The notes beneath the pieces were generated by a model that searched no databases, was not told the DNA's origin, and saw nothing but the letters and a program-made list of their open reading frames with translations. Below, one piece after another: positions 54,046 to 63,904 of a stretch of 64,000 nucleotides of DNA. The first letter of the stretch is position 1; every line of letters begins with the position of its first letter. The position numbers were made by a program, and so were the translations under genes. Source of the stretch: UBA6168 sp039819485 (GTDB lineage: Bacteria; Bacteroidota; Bacteroidia; Chitinophagales; Saprospiraceae); the NCBI GenBank assembly GCA_039819485.1, contig JBCBRY010000041.1, positions 3,933 through 67,932 of the forward strand. Reading direction: 5' to 3'.

Positions 54046-55077
54046 TCAATTCCCTCTTTTTTTCCTGGTAGTCGTTTTGGTCCGTTTGCCGGCAGCTGAA
54101 CCATTCCGGCCTTTTTTACCAGCAGTTGTGGTCTTCTTCTTACGCGTGACGGTATTTCCATTCGTATCCGTCACCCGAGTGGTGGTGGTTGACCTTTTAG
54201 CGCCGGCAGCTCCGTTGGCCCCTTTGGCACCGGCGGCGGTGGTCGTTTTGCTACGGGTCACCGTGTTCCCGTTTTTTCCAGTCACGGTGGTTGTGGTGGT
54301 CGAGCGTTTTACACCTGCCTTATTGTTACCTACCGCTGCCCTACTGACTGTCCGGGTACGAACGACGGCCGACGAACGGCGCGTTGGAGCGTAGACCCGG
54401 TGTGCCCTGACTACCCGATGAGTGGTAGCTACCCGGTAGTGAGGACGGTACACAATGGCACGGGTGTGGAAAGTCCGCCAAGGGCGGGGACGCCACGGCC
54501 TCCACCATGCCGGATAATATCCCCAGCGAAACGGAGAAACATAAACCCGGTACCGAGGCCCGTAAATGAAGCGTACCGGACGCCAGAAAAATACATTTAC
54601 ATAGACCCGATCAACCGTCACACAAGGGCCGCGGCCATCGTCTTTGGTCTCCACTTCAAAAGGTTCGATGATCTTACCTTCCCCGTAGATAACCACGTCA
54701 CCAACGATCTGCAGCATGGCTTCTTCGTCGCCGGTTTTTTCGATTTCAATGACGGCCACATCCTGGGATTCTTCCCCGCTGACGGGTACTTGCAGTACAA
54801 TTGCGTGCACGTCGTTGTCCATGTTATCAATTACCCGGATATAATCGATGTCGCCATCTTCATTTAAGTCGAGATTGTTAACGTCGTTTTTTTCCTGGTT
54901 CAATTTTTTTTCAAAATCTTCGAGCGATTCCGAATTTTTAAAAAGCTCTAAAGCACCTTCAAGGCTAAAATGGTCACCGGGCATTCCGGTGCTATCTGCC
55001 CCAATTGTAGATTGGGCATTCGTCCAGGCAGGAAGGAGAAACAAGCTGAGGACGGAAAAGAAATGGATGATTTTCAT
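54046..55077 (-). CDS. Secreted protein with EF-hand-like loop and long basic C-terminal repeats (343 aa)
   Basis: A signal peptide (FFSVLSLFLLPAWTNAQ) is followed by an acidic domain to about residue 150 with the loop DLNEDGDIDYIRV, close to a calcium EF-hand. Residues about 160-225 are rich in Arg, Trp and Tyr (WRPVRFIYGPRYRVYVSPF). Residues about 250-343 are strongly basic, with two units of KRSTTTT.VT..NGNTVTR and a KRTKTTTRKKRGN tail. The basic tail could bind polyanions such as extracellular DNA or acidic polysaccharide (inference). No family name is known to me; related proteins with the acidic/RWY layout occur in Bacteroidota. Confidence 0.78.
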   Translation of the reverse strand: MKIIHFFSVLSLFLLPAWTNAQSTIGADSTGMPGDHFSLEGALELFKNSESLEDFEKKLNQEKNDVNNLDLNEDGDIDYIRVIDNMDNDVHAIVLQVPVSGEESQDVAVIEIEKTGDEEAMLQIVGDVVIYGEGKIIEPFEVETKDDGRGPCVTVDRVYVNVFFWRPVRFIYGPRYRVYVSPFRWGYYPAWWRPWRPRPWRTFHTRAIVYRPHYRVATTHRVVRAHRVYAPTRRSSAVVRTRTVSRAAVGNNKAGVKRSTTTTTVTGKNGNTVTRSKTTTAAGAKGANGAAGAKRSTTTTRVTDTNGNTVTRKKKTTTAGKKGRNGSAAGKRTKTTTRKKRGN

Positions 55078-55193
55078 TGATCAAAATTTTTATTTTCTAA
55101 GAATAATGTTGTTAAGACTGATGGAGAATGGAAAAGTTTAAAGGAGAGCATGCGTTTGTTCTTTTTCCACCAACCAGAATTGGTCAAAGATAA

Positions 55194-55784
55194 TTACCCC
55201 AAAAGTAAATCAAGAATCAAGGTAATGGCAACGCCAGCCCCGGCTCCGGAAATGAACACATTCCATTCACGATGTTTTATTTTAAATAGGCTGGAAAGCA
55301 AAAGATAAACACCAAAAAATACAGCTACAATCAGCAGTTGCCCCAGTTCGATTCCCAGGTTAAAGGCAAAAAGCGGCTTTATCACACCGCCCATTTCACC
55401 AAATAGGTTTCGAAAATAATTGGCAAAGCCCATTCCGTGGATGAGCCCAAAAAACAGGGCCAGGAAGTAATTGATGGATACCAACCGGGAAAAGAGGCCG
55501 CCCGATTCTTTTTTTGTTACAATATTGTGGAGGGCAGTTAAAACAATGGTCACCGGAATGAGCAGCTCTACCAGATCGGAAGGGACCCGAATCACATCAA
55601 GGGCCGACAGTGCAAGGGTCACAGAATGACCGAGGGTAAAAGCCGTCACCAATACCAGCAATTTTTTCCACTCACGCCATTCATAGATGGCGCACAAAGT
55701 AATGATGAACAGCAAATGGTCGTATGCTTGCAGGTCGGAAATGTGGTCAAAACCGAGTTTTAGAAAAGCAGAAAATTCGGACAT
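55194..55784 (-). CDS. HupE/UreJ-like membrane protein (196 aa)
   Basis: About six membrane helices are visible. The N-terminal motif GFDHISDLQAYDHLLFI and a second histidine-containing helix (FTLGHSVTLALSAL, FGLIHGMGFANYF) are the hallmarks of the HupE/UreJ_2 group, thought to be metal permeases or accessory proteins. No nickel enzyme is nearby, so the substrate is unknown. It lies 116 bp upstream of the 55077 gene on the same strand and may be co-transcribed with it. Confidence 0.85.
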   Translation of the reverse strand: MSEFSAFLKLGFDHISDLQAYDHLLFIITLCAIYEWREWKKLLVLVTAFTLGHSVTLALSALDVIRVPSDLVELLIPVTIVLTALHNIVTKKESGGLFSRLVSINYFLALFFGLIHGMGFANYFRNLFGEMGGVIKPLFAFNLGIELGQLLIVAVFFGVYLLLSSLFKIKHREWNVFISGAGAGVAITLILDLLLG

Positions 55785-55803
55785 GTTGCAACAGTGTACA
55801 GAA

Positions 55804-55877
55804 AGATGACCCTTTTACTTTTATAAATGACGCTCTAAACATTTTTCCAGTTCCTGCCCGTTCTAAAAGGGTCATCT
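55804..55877. repeat. Inverted repeat, possible diverged member of the dispersed palindrome family
   Basis: Arms AGATGACCCTTTTA (55804-55817) and TAAAAGGGTCATCT (55864-55877) are perfect complements with a 46-nt loop. The order TGACnCTTTTnCTTT, then AAACATTTnTCCA, then AAAAGnGTCA, is shared with the 96-bp repeat at 44504 and 63905. Confidence 0.6.
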
Positions 55878-55922
55878 GCTGTTAGCGGCTAATTAAAAAG
55901 CAAAAGTAAAAAATCAAACGGG

Positions 55923-58900
55923 TCAGTCCGAACGAATTACCTTTTCAACCCATGCACCGTTTGCCGACAAGAACCGAATCCAATACACCCCATTCGGGAA
56001 AGAAGAAAGATCAATTTCCAAAGGATCAGCCGCATTTGGCCGTTGATAGATTTGCCAATTTTCCAACACCTTTCCGTTGGCACTCCAAATACTGACCGTG
56101 TGTATCAGCGGTGATTTATTTTTGAAAAAACAGTAGAGATGGCCGTTTGTCGGATTGGGCCGCAGCGTTAAGGTCGCTTCTTTTTTGAACAAATCCTCGG
56201 TTCCGGTAGTAACATCCACGTGCAAGGTGACTGTACTATCGCAGCCGTTTGTTGCCAAAAATCTGGAGACAATGGTGGTATCGGAAAAGTAAGGCTGCCC
56301 GTAAGGCATCATAGTATCAATGACGATATCGTAAACCTGCTCAACCATGAGGTCCGTAATTAGAATGGTATCTTCCAAAGTGGAAATAAGGGTATCGACC
56401 AAAACGGTGTCTTGCCAGAAAATCATTTCATTCCAGGTTTCTCCTTCGCAGACCATCACTTCCAATTCACTGAAAGTCAGCGGAATGAAGTTGACGTTGG
56501 TAACAATGACACTATCACAATTAAAAATGGTCAGCGACGAATCGACCAACGAAGTGTCCATCGAGAAAAACTGGCCGTTCCACATTTCCCACTGGTGGAG
56601 CAAGGTGTCAAAGGTCAGCAGGTATTGGTTGTGTACCAAAACATTGAACAAAGTGATGCTATCATAATCGATCAAAACAGTTGTATCGGCCAGTAGTGTG
56701 TCGGAGGTAATCAGGTGTCCGTTCCAGTTCGTCTCCCCACAGACTTCCAGCGATTCAATTTCGTACCGAACCGGTTTGATCACTTCGTGAAAAGTGGTGT
56801 TCGTTATGATAGGGTCATTGAAATCAAAATAGATGGCAGCGGTATTTTCAAAAACTGTCCCCGGCACGATGTCTTCTTTCTGTTCAATGGTAAAACTGAT
56901 ATAACCGTGCGAGGCAGGCTCATTCGTGGTACTGTCCGGCAAGAGGATGTCATCAAAGGTAAAGGACAGGGCGCCTTCTCCGGTCAGGTCCCATGTATAG
57001 GGGTGACTGGCAGCGCCCGGCCTTACCGTGCTAATATCTAAGCTTGGAGAGAGGGTGTCCTGGATGACTACCGTAAAAGCGGTATCAGTTCCAGTATTTT
57101 GAAAACGTATTAAGTAATCTATTTGCCATTCGGGTTCAACTAAGTGGTTGGGGCCAAAACCAGAGGGGAAGGCTTGTTTGTCGTTGGGGTCGAAAGAACC
57201 GGTGATGGGGAGGCAGGTCTGATCTCCAAAAGGATCGCCGTTGGCCATCGGAAATTGGTTGAGGATGAAAAAGAGACTGTCCGTACCAACACTGCTGCAA
57301 TTTGGCACCATGACCGTTGGAATATTTGCTGCGGGATTGTTAAGCGATTGGTCCGTTTGCATGACCAGGGCCAGTCCTTTGGCCTGTACCGTCACCATAA
57401 TTGATTCCCCTGCATCCAAATAAAAAGTATCAGCTCGTAGCATCACAATATCGTCGTTAACGATCTGGATGAAATAATCGAGCGGTACGGTCATGTCTCC
57501 CAACCCGTTATTTCGAATAGTAAAAGTGATGGAGTCTCCTACGCATTCACCGGTCACCACGATGTTTGAACCATCCCAATTGAGGGTGGGGAAATTGCAA
57601 AGGGAGTCGGGGTAGATGCGGGCAAAGGCGCAATTGACCATGCCCATCGGCGCCTCGCAATCCATCATGGAATTAATGGTAAAACTGTTGCAATCTCCCG
57701 GCTCCAGGTCGTCCAACTCAAAAATATAGACGTTCTCATATTGATACGCCCAGGGAATGGAACTCCCGGTCACTTCAAAGAGGCTGTCAAAAATAACCCT
57801 GACGTAAACATCTTCTGCCACTGCTGTGCCCTCGTTGCAATAATAGACTGTCTGGAAAGCAGGCAGGCAGGGTCTAAGGTTGGAGGTGTTGATACTGACA
57901 CTCAACAAGGGGCACTCTACCCCTACCTGGACAGGCAGGGATAATTGGATCGTATCAGGCGATGGTTCAACCGTTACGACACTATCATAAAAACATGAGT
58001 AGTAATAGCTGTTTGGCAGAAAAACATTGATGTCATAATCGCCCGAATCTACCTTTAATAAATAATCACCGTTGGCATCAGTCAGGGCGTGGTATTTTAT
58101 TCCATCCGTCCTTTCTGCCTCGATGACCCAACTGCCGAGGCCGGTATTGATCGTATCGGGAGCAGTGCAGGTTTGGGTGGTGTCGAGGTAGACTTTGCCA
58201 GCGATGGGATAGGAGTTTACGGGAATGCTTTTTTGCCAGGTGATCTGCTCTCTGCCAATGCTTATCAGGTCGGTCACTCCATCTCTGTCAAGATCTTCAG
58301 CGACATAATGGTGCCTTGACTCTGCGAGGGGGAAGAAGCCAAAATATTCAACGGGTTCAGCAACAAAGGGGATTCTCTTTTCTGGAGAAAAAGTCATCCC
58401 CTGTCCCAAATTCTCGAACCACATCGGAAAATCGATTAATCTATCTTCGTAACCATCAAAGTAGAAAGTCTGGAAATTAGCCGTAATATCAAGATCTCCG
58501 TCATTGTCGACATCCATAACCTTAAAATTGTTGGCATGAAGTGAGTCTCCAAGTGGAAAGGGCCCGTCGAATTCAAGTGTCTGGTCGATATTGGAAAAAG
58601 TGGAAAGGTTCAGATGTCTATCGTTTAAGGTCTCTTTGTAGGTCAATAAATCCAAAAAAGAATCTCCGTTGAAATCTGCGCTCAGGATCAACCGATTTCC
58701 CTGGGTAATCTGGAAAAGTTCTTTTTCCGCAAAATCACCGATGCCCGTCTTATTTTCATACCACCCTGACCAGAAAAGATTACCACCTACCAGGTCAAGG
58801 TCACCATCGTTGTCAAAATCCACAATATTCAAGGTATCATTGGTCGCTGCCGGCAGGTGATAGGGTGAGGCATAACTGCCGATGCCTTCGATAAAGATGT

Positions 58901-60461
58901 AAATACTGATGCGTCCATTATTTTCGACGATCACGTCATTAAGACCATCGCCACTAATATCCGCCAGGTTGATCCCGCCATCGAAAATGGGAGGCCCGGT
59001 CAGCATCAACGATTTTGGCCCAAACCCACCTGTGGTCTCGTTGTAACTGTAATAAAATAACGAGTCTGAATCCGACCTTTGAAAGACAAGGTCCGTTACA
59101 CCGTCATTGGTGATGTCTCCTGCAAAATAATTGATGAAAGGCGAAGGCAAGAAATCAATAAATTCCTTATCGTTAAAGATCCCATTTCCCCCGTCACTTG
59201 ATTTCCAGTGCAAAGAAGATTGCCCCCCGGTTCTTTGAGAAAAAACAATATCGACATCCCCATCCCCATTAAAATCTCCAGTGACAAATTCCTTGGGCAG
59301 CTCGCTTTCTATACGCCCGCTATATGCAAATAAATTGTCATCGTTGGATCCTTCCAGTCTGAACAAGCTGCGTGTTTGAATGTCAGATGCAAATAATTCG
59401 GGGAAGCCGTCGTTGTCAAAATCAGCTGCGACCAAATCAAAGATTTCAGGAAAGAAAGGAAAAATATCAATTTGCTCAAATTCCCTCGAATTATTGATGT
59501 TCTTGAACAAAATCCCAGAGCTAACAAAATCCAAATCTCCGTCCTGATCAAAATCGCCAGTCGCAACGTCAAGTTTTTCGTATAAATAGTACCAAGATTT
59601 TTCGGTGAAAGTCAATGAGTCATTGTAGACAATATAGATGTTGTAAATATTGCTCAACAAGATATCATCGTACCCATTGTTATCATAATCGCCAATATGC
59701 AAAGAGGTATAATTGTTAGGGATAGTGTTTGAGTATATTATTTTTCTGCTAAAAATTCCCGAATCTTCTTGTTCGTGCCAGTACAAGTCAATGCCTTCTG
59801 AAGTACTTTTTGCAACGGTCAAAAAGTCTAGATCACCGTCCTTGTCCAAATCTGAAGTAGCCATCAAATAGGTTTGCGGAGCGATGGAATCAAGATCCGT
59901 TTTTTGGAAATCACCCGTTCCATCCAGGTTCAACAGGGCAAACAATTTATTTTCTTCATTGGAGATCGTCAGAATATCCGTGTTGCCATCCACATCAAAA
60001 TCGACCAGGGAATAATCCATAAAACCGGAACTTTCCATACCGGTGAGTGGAATAAATGGACCAAAATTCCCATCACCGTCCAGGTTTTCAAACCAGCCCA
60101 GCCTTCCGTTATTCATCCATCTGGGCAAATAAAAACTGATACTGCGTATATCCCTTGCGGTAACCACCACATCCAGGTCTCCATCATTGTCAACATCCAT
60201 AACCTTGGGTGGAAAATAAAAATGGAGGTGGCTTTTGAGCGTTGTTAAATTTACAAATTCACCGGTTCCCGTATTTTCCAACCAGGCCAAATGACCACCA
60301 ACGGTCGAAAAAATTAAATCTTCATCGTTGTCTCCATCCAGGTCTCCGGTCGTCAAATATTCAAAGGATTTGTCCTCAACGATGGTTTGCATTTGCAAAT
60401 ATTGCTGTGCCTCCAGCCCCAATGGCCAAAGCAACATCAAACCAAGTAAAATATTTTTCAT
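55923..60461 (-). CDS. T9SS-exported VCBS/FG-GAP repeat protein (1512 aa)
   Basis: A signal peptide (ILLGLMLLWPLGLEAQ) is followed by many FG-GAP/VCBS repeats over residues about 30-750 (TTGDLDGDNDEDLIF, VDNDGDLDVVV, ADFDNDGFPELF), whose DxDxDGDxD loops bind calcium and build beta-propellers. Residues about 753-835 are an SdrD-B/CnaB-like module (PIAGKVYLDTTQTC, TDANGDYLLKV). A DUF11/DUF7619-like region covers about 1080-1215 (FDPNDKQAFPSGFG, IRFQNTGTDTAF). Degenerate repeats of about 65 residues with C.G.TWN follow to about 1420. A type A T9SS sorting domain (LTLRPNPTNGHLYCFF ... FPNGVYWIRF) ends the protein. Extracellular, probably adhesive or ligand-binding. Confidence 0.93.
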   Translation of the reverse strand: MKNILLGLMLLWPLGLEAQQYLQMQTIVEDKSFEYLTTGDLDGDNDEDLIFSTVGGHLAWLENTGTGEFVNLTTLKSHLHFYFPPKVMDVDNDGDLDVVVTARDIRSISFYLPRWMNNGRLGWFENLDGDGNFGPFIPLTGMESSGFMDYSLVDFDVDGNTDILTISNEENKLFALLNLDGTGDFQKTDLDSIAPQTYLMATSDLDKDGDLDFLTVAKSTSEGIDLYWHEQEDSGIFSRKIIYSNTIPNNYTSLHIGDYDNNGYDDILLSNIYNIYIVYNDSLTFTEKSWYYLYEKLDVATGDFDQDGDLDFVSSGILFKNINNSREFEQIDIFPFFPEIFDLVAADFDNDGFPELFASDIQTRSLFRLEGSNDDNLFAYSGRIESELPKEFVTGDFNGDGDVDIVFSQRTGGQSSLHWKSSDGGNGIFNDKEFIDFLPSPFINYFAGDITNDGVTDLVFQRSDSDSLFYYSYNETTGGFGPKSLMLTGPPIFDGGINLADISGDGLNDVIVENNGRISIYIFIEGIGSYASPYHLPAATNDTLNIVDFDNDGDLDLVGGNLFWSGWYENKTGIGDFAEKELFQITQGNRLILSADFNGDSFLDLLTYKETLNDRHLNLSTFSNIDQTLEFDGPFPLGDSLHANNFKVMDVDNDGDLDITANFQTFYFDGYEDRLIDFPMWFENLGQGMTFSPEKRIPFVAEPVEYFGFFPLAESRHHYVAEDLDRDGVTDLISIGREQITWQKSIPVNSYPIAGKVYLDTTQTCTAPDTINTGLGSWVIEAERTDGIKYHALTDANGDYLLKVDSGDYDINVFLPNSYYYSCFYDSVVTVEPSPDTIQLSLPVQVGVECPLLSVSINTSNLRPCLPAFQTVYYCNEGTAVAEDVYVRVIFDSLFEVTGSSIPWAYQYENVYIFELDDLEPGDCNSFTINSMMDCEAPMGMVNCAFARIYPDSLCNFPTLNWDGSNIVVTGECVGDSITFTIRNNGLGDMTVPLDYFIQIVNDDIVMLRADTFYLDAGESIMVTVQAKGLALVMQTDQSLNNPAANIPTVMVPNCSSVGTDSLFFILNQFPMANGDPFGDQTCLPITGSFDPNDKQAFPSGFGPNHLVEPEWQIDYLIRFQNTGTDTAFTVVIQDTLSPSLDISTVRPGAASHPYTWDLTGEGALSFTFDDILLPDSTTNEPASHGYISFTIEQKEDIVPGTVFENTAAIYFDFNDPIITNTTFHEVIKPVRYEIESLEVCGETNWNGHLITSDTLLADTTVLIDYDSITLFNVLVHNQYLLTFDTLLHQWEMWNGQFFSMDTSLVDSSLTIFNCDSVIVTNVNFIPLTFSELEVMVCEGETWNEMIFWQDTVLVDTLISTLEDTILITDLMVEQVYDIVIDTMMPYGQPYFSDTTIVSRFLATNGCDSTVTLHVDVTTGTEDLFKKEATLTLRPNPTNGHLYCFFKNKSPLIHTVSIWSANGKVLENWQIYQRPNAADPLEIDLSSFPNGVYWIRFLSANGAWVEKVIRSD

Positions 60462-60623
60462 AGAGATTACAGGTTATGTATCACGGGTTATTTTTTTTGA
60501 CACTTCAAAAATCTCTCTTAATCAACAAAAAAAAAAGAACAAAATACAAACATTCTACAATTTATTACTTTTACAAATAATTGATAAACAACACTTAATA
60601 AATAAAATACTACAAATTCGCAA

Positions 60624-62036
60624 ATGATCAGCAGCAAACTTTTTCACCTCCTCAAGGCGCTGTCGCCTAAAGAAACCACCCATTTGCGGCATTTTCTCCA
60701 AAATCCCATGTTCAACAAAAGAACGGACGTGGTCCTTGCACTCGATTTCCTGACCGATCAAAACAACCGCCCCTTTGGGAAAGAAGCACTTTTTCAATAC
60801 GTTTATACCTCGAAAAAGTACGCCGAAAAAGACCTGCACCTGCTCTCCAGCCGCTTGTTCAAACTGGCCGAGGACTTTCTCGCACTGCGCAACATGATGG
60901 GCGAACCAATATTGAAAAAAATCCATTTGGCAAAAGCCTACCGAAAACTAAAACAAGAGAAAAACTTTCAGGTCGCCGTCCGCGACGCCAATCAACTGCT
61001 GGACAAACAACCCCTGCGAAACGCTGCCACGCTCCGCCAACAGATCGACCTCGAAGACGAATACTACGACTACATTGCCAGCCCCAAACGCCAGGTGCGT
61101 ACCAATCTGCAAACCTGGAGCGATACGTTCGATGCCTATGTGCTGGCCTCCAAACTAAAACAGGCTTGCCTTCATCTCTCCCGCAATACCATCAACCAGG
61201 AGGTGTACCAAATCGGGTTGCTGGAAGAGGTGCTCCATTACATCAAAGAACACCCAGGAACACTGAAGCTGCCGGCCGTGGCGGTGCATTATTACTGCTA
61301 CATGGCCATCACGAATTTGGAAAATGAAGCCTATTTCACGCAACTTCGGCAGGCCATTCGGGAGTATTACCATTGTTTCTATCCGGGTGAGATCAGAGAC
61401 ATTTATCTATTGGCCATCAATTTTTGTATCCGGCGGCTCAACACCGGTCAGCAGGAGCGATATGCAAAAGAGGCTTTTGAGCTGTACCGCAGCAGCCTCG
61501 AACAAGGGTTTTTACTGGAAGACGGCATCATCCCGGAATCAACTTTCAGCAACATTGTCAGCCTGGCACTGTGGATGGGTGAGTACAGATGGACAGAAAA
61601 CTTCATCGAATCTTTCCGGCAGAACCTAAAAACGGAAATCAGAGCAACCATTGTGCATTTCAACCTCGCCAAACTGAGGTACCAACAAAAAAGACCCTCA
61701 GAGAGCCTCCGACATTTGGCGACCATCCAAACCAAAGCCCCGTTTTTGATGTTGGGTGCCAAAACCATGCAACTTAAAATTTATTATGAACTGGATGAAA
61801 CGAATGCTTTGGACTCGCTCATGGAAAACATGCGCATCTATCTGCAACGTCGCAAAGACCTCGGCTACCGCAAACAGAATTATGAAAACCTGCTCTATTT
61901 GTGCAGAAAACTGATTGACCTGCCCGCCTATGATAAAGCTCTGGCAATCAAGTTAAAGGAAGAAATCGAAGGGGCTGAAATCCTCACAGAAAAAGAATGG
62001 CTACTAAAACAATTGGATGCAAAAGCCCCGTCCTAA
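60624..62036 (+). CDS. Helical-repeat protein of unknown function (470 aa)
   Basis: No signal peptide. The protein is almost wholly alpha-helical with loosely repeating helix pairs of TPR-like or HEAT-like look (KLFHLLKALSPKETTHLRHF, LLSSRLFKLAEDFLAL, AINFCIRRLNTGQQERYAKE). The N-terminal K.F.LLK.LSP.E...LR.FL pattern recurs in Saprospirales proteins of this length as I recall, without assigned function. It probably starts a unit with the Lon-domain gene 36 bp downstream. Cytosolic scaffold role is a guess. Confidence 0.75.
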   Translation: MISSKLFHLLKALSPKETTHLRHFLQNPMFNKRTDVVLALDFLTDQNNRPFGKEALFQYVYTSKKYAEKDLHLLSSRLFKLAEDFLALRNMMGEPILKKIHLAKAYRKLKQEKNFQVAVRDANQLLDKQPLRNAATLRQQIDLEDEYYDYIASPKRQVRTNLQTWSDTFDAYVLASKLKQACLHLSRNTINQEVYQIGLLEEVLHYIKEHPGTLKLPAVAVHYYCYMAITNLENEAYFTQLRQAIREYYHCFYPGEIRDIYLLAINFCIRRLNTGQQERYAKEAFELYRSSLEQGFLLEDGIIPESTFSNIVSLALWMGEYRWTENFIESFRQNLKTEIRATIVHFNLAKLRYQQKRPSESLRHLATIQTKAPFLMLGAKTMQLKIYYELDETNALDSLMENMRIYLQRRKDLGYRKQNYENLLYLCRKLIDLPAYDKALAIKLKEEIEGAEILTEKEWLLKQLDAKAPS

Positions 62037-62072
62037 CTAAATAAATTTACATTTGCTCTGAAAATTTCAAAC

Positions 62073-62723
62073 ATGACCACCTTTTTACCACTATTTCCAC
62101 TTCGATTGGTCGCCTTTCCGGGCGAGGATCTCAACTTGCACATCTTTGAGCCCCGATACAAACAACTTATCAATGAGTGCAACGAAAAAGGCATCACCTT
62201 CGGCATGCCTGCCTACATCGAAGACAAATTGCAACCGATCGGTACAGAACTGGAACTGGTGGCCATCGAAAAACGACATGAGGACGGAGAAATGGACATC
62301 CGCACCAAAGGCAAAGGACTGTTCAAAATCAAGGAATTTTTTAAAGACGTAGAAGACCGCATGTACTCCGGTGCAGAGGTCGAACGCATCGATTTCGACC
62401 TGGACGGGGATTTTATCAAATACGAAAAAATCCTCACCCAGATTGCACAGCTTTACGAAGTCCTCACCATCCGCAAGCCACTCCCTCCCCTCGATGGCGA
62501 ATTCAATACCTACAAAATCGGTCACCTCGTAGGACTCAGCATTGAGCAGGAATACGAGCTGTTGACCATCCCCGAAGAACGCCGGCGCCAAAATTTCATC
62601 CTTTCCCATCTGGAACGCCTCATCCCCACCGCACGGCGCATGGAAGAACTCCGTAAAAAAGTGCAGATGAACGGGCATTTCAAAAACCTCCTGCCACCTG
62701 ATCTGAAATCTGGGAATTGGTAG
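62073..62723 (+). CDS. Lon N-terminal (substrate-binding) domain protein (216 aa)
   Basis: The opening FLPLFPLRLVAFPGEDLNLHIFEPRYKQL is the standard start of the Lon protease N-terminal domain (PF02190), with LFPL...FP...L.L.IFE.RY. The central beta domain (IGTELELVAIEKRHEDGEMDIRTKGKG) and helical end (RRRQNFILSHLERLIPTARR) complete it. No AAA+ or protease domain follows, so it is a stand-alone LON-domain protein of about the usual length. Role is unproven, perhaps in protein quality control. It probably shares a transcript with the preceding gene. Confidence 0.88.
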   Translation: MTTFLPLFPLRLVAFPGEDLNLHIFEPRYKQLINECNEKGITFGMPAYIEDKLQPIGTELELVAIEKRHEDGEMDIRTKGKGLFKIKEFFKDVEDRMYSGAEVERIDFDLDGDFIKYEKILTQIAQLYEVLTIRKPLPPLDGEFNTYKIGHLVGLSIEQEYELLTIPEERRRQNFILSHLERLIPTARRMEELRKKVQMNGHFKNLLPPDLKSGNW

Positions 62724-62826
62724 TTTTAGCCGGCATGTTGAGAGGCTTTAATTGGAGGGCTTGACGATTTGATGATAAGATATTACTAAAAAGGCTGTAC
62801 TGCTGAACTGAAGACTTTTGACCGGT

Positions 62827-63795
62827 TCATTTAGTTAGGATAGGCACTCCCTTTCCATTTTCCTTTCCATAAAAAATTCGTTCTTCTGCTTCCAATAAAT
62901 CAAGATAACCGACCACCATGTTGACTGCCGGTAAATGCAAATTATGGGGATACATCGCCTTTGCAATTTCCATGAAATGGGTCGCACCATTTTTAATTAA
63001 TTCATAGCAGATTTCTTTTCTTTCCAGTATTCTATTCGTCTGTGTTTCTATTTTTTCCTGCGCGTCGGTAAAACATGCATAATGACCGGGAAATACTTTT
63101 TGGATAGGCAATTCTTTTAATCGGGCATATGAATCCATCAATCTAAAAATACCTTTTTCCCGTTCCAAAGGATTTTCAACCGAGGCGTCAATAACCGGGG
63201 TCGGCGTTATTTTCAACAACATATCAGCCGACAATAAATGGCCATTTTTTTCATTGAAAAAAACACTTTGGTTAACGGAGTGGCCGGGCATATAAAGTGT
63301 TTGCCATGCGGCGCCTCCCATTTCGATTTCACCCTCATGATCAAAAATGTGCAAAGCGGACTCGGGTATTTTTGGCCAGGCTTTTTTTATCATTTCGGCC
63401 ATGGAGGAAAAAGCAGGAAGCAACTGATCATATTTTTCTTTTCCAATAAATCTTTGAATGGTTCCAACAATTAACTTTTCTCTTTGCATCCACATTTTTT
63501 CCAGATCTATGGCCCAGTCATACACCAGATCGGACACCCATATTTTGGCAGCGGCTGATTCGGCAATTCTTGCAGCACTTCCCATATGATCAACGTGCGC
63601 GTGCGTGATCACAACCCGCTCCAAATCCTCAACCACCAAACCATTTTCCTTTAATCCAACTTGAATCGCTTCCCAGACCGGTTCTGTTCCTTCTCCACAA
63701 TCAATTAAAGTAGGTACAGGTTCCTTAAAAAGAAAACAGTTAACGGCTTTCATTCCAAAAAAAGTAGGAAGTTCAATACGGATGGGCATGGACAT
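62827..63795 (-). CDS. Metallo-beta-lactamase-fold hydrolase (322 aa)
   Basis: The metal-binding signature THAHVDHMG gives His65, His67, Asp69 and His70. Later ligands are His in YMPGHSVNQ, Asp in LLSADMLLK and His in FPGHYACF. The N-terminal strands (NCFLFKEPVPTLIDCG) are typical of the hydrolase subgroup near glyoxalase II and RNase Z-like enzymes. The C-terminal helical domain after residue 240 (NRILERKEICYELIKNGATH) resembles the LACTB2-type extension. Two zinc or iron ions are expected; the substrate is probably a thioester or phosphoester but not known. A 25-bp palindrome lies 40 bp before the start. Confidence 0.88.
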   Translation of the reverse strand: MSMPIRIELPTFFGMKAVNCFLFKEPVPTLIDCGEGTEPVWEAIQVGLKENGLVVEDLERVVITHAHVDHMGSAARIAESAAAKIWVSDLVYDWAIDLEKMWMQREKLIVGTIQRFIGKEKYDQLLPAFSSMAEMIKKAWPKIPESALHIFDHEGEIEMGGAAWQTLYMPGHSVNQSVFFNEKNGHLLSADMLLKITPTPVIDASVENPLEREKGIFRLMDSYARLKELPIQKVFPGHYACFTDAQEKIETQTNRILERKEICYELIKNGATHFMEIAKAMYPHNLHLPAVNMVVGYLDLLEAEERIFYGKENGKGVPILTK

Positions 63796-63834
63796 TAACA
63801 GAGTTTTTACGCAGTTGATTTCATTGAAAATTCT

Positions 63835-63885
63835 CTCAAGTAAATAAATGTCATTTTTTGAAAAAATGACATTTATTTACTTGAG
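63835..63885. repeat. Perfect 25-bp palindrome with 1-nt centre
   Basis: The left arm 63835-63859 starts CTCAAGTAAATAAATGTCA and the right arm 63861-63885 is its exact reverse complement around G63860. It contains the core AAAAAATGACA, also present at the end of the neighbouring 96-bp repeat. It could be a transcribed hairpin, an operator for the MBL gene, or a mobile-element relic. Confidence 0.85.
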
Positions 63886-63904
63886 GGATCAAAAGTAAGG
63901 GGCT

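Noticed and set aside
62091..62678. Minus-strand 195-aa ORF opposite the Lon-domain gene
   Set aside because: It is an antisense shadow; the plus strand carries the full LON domain signature.
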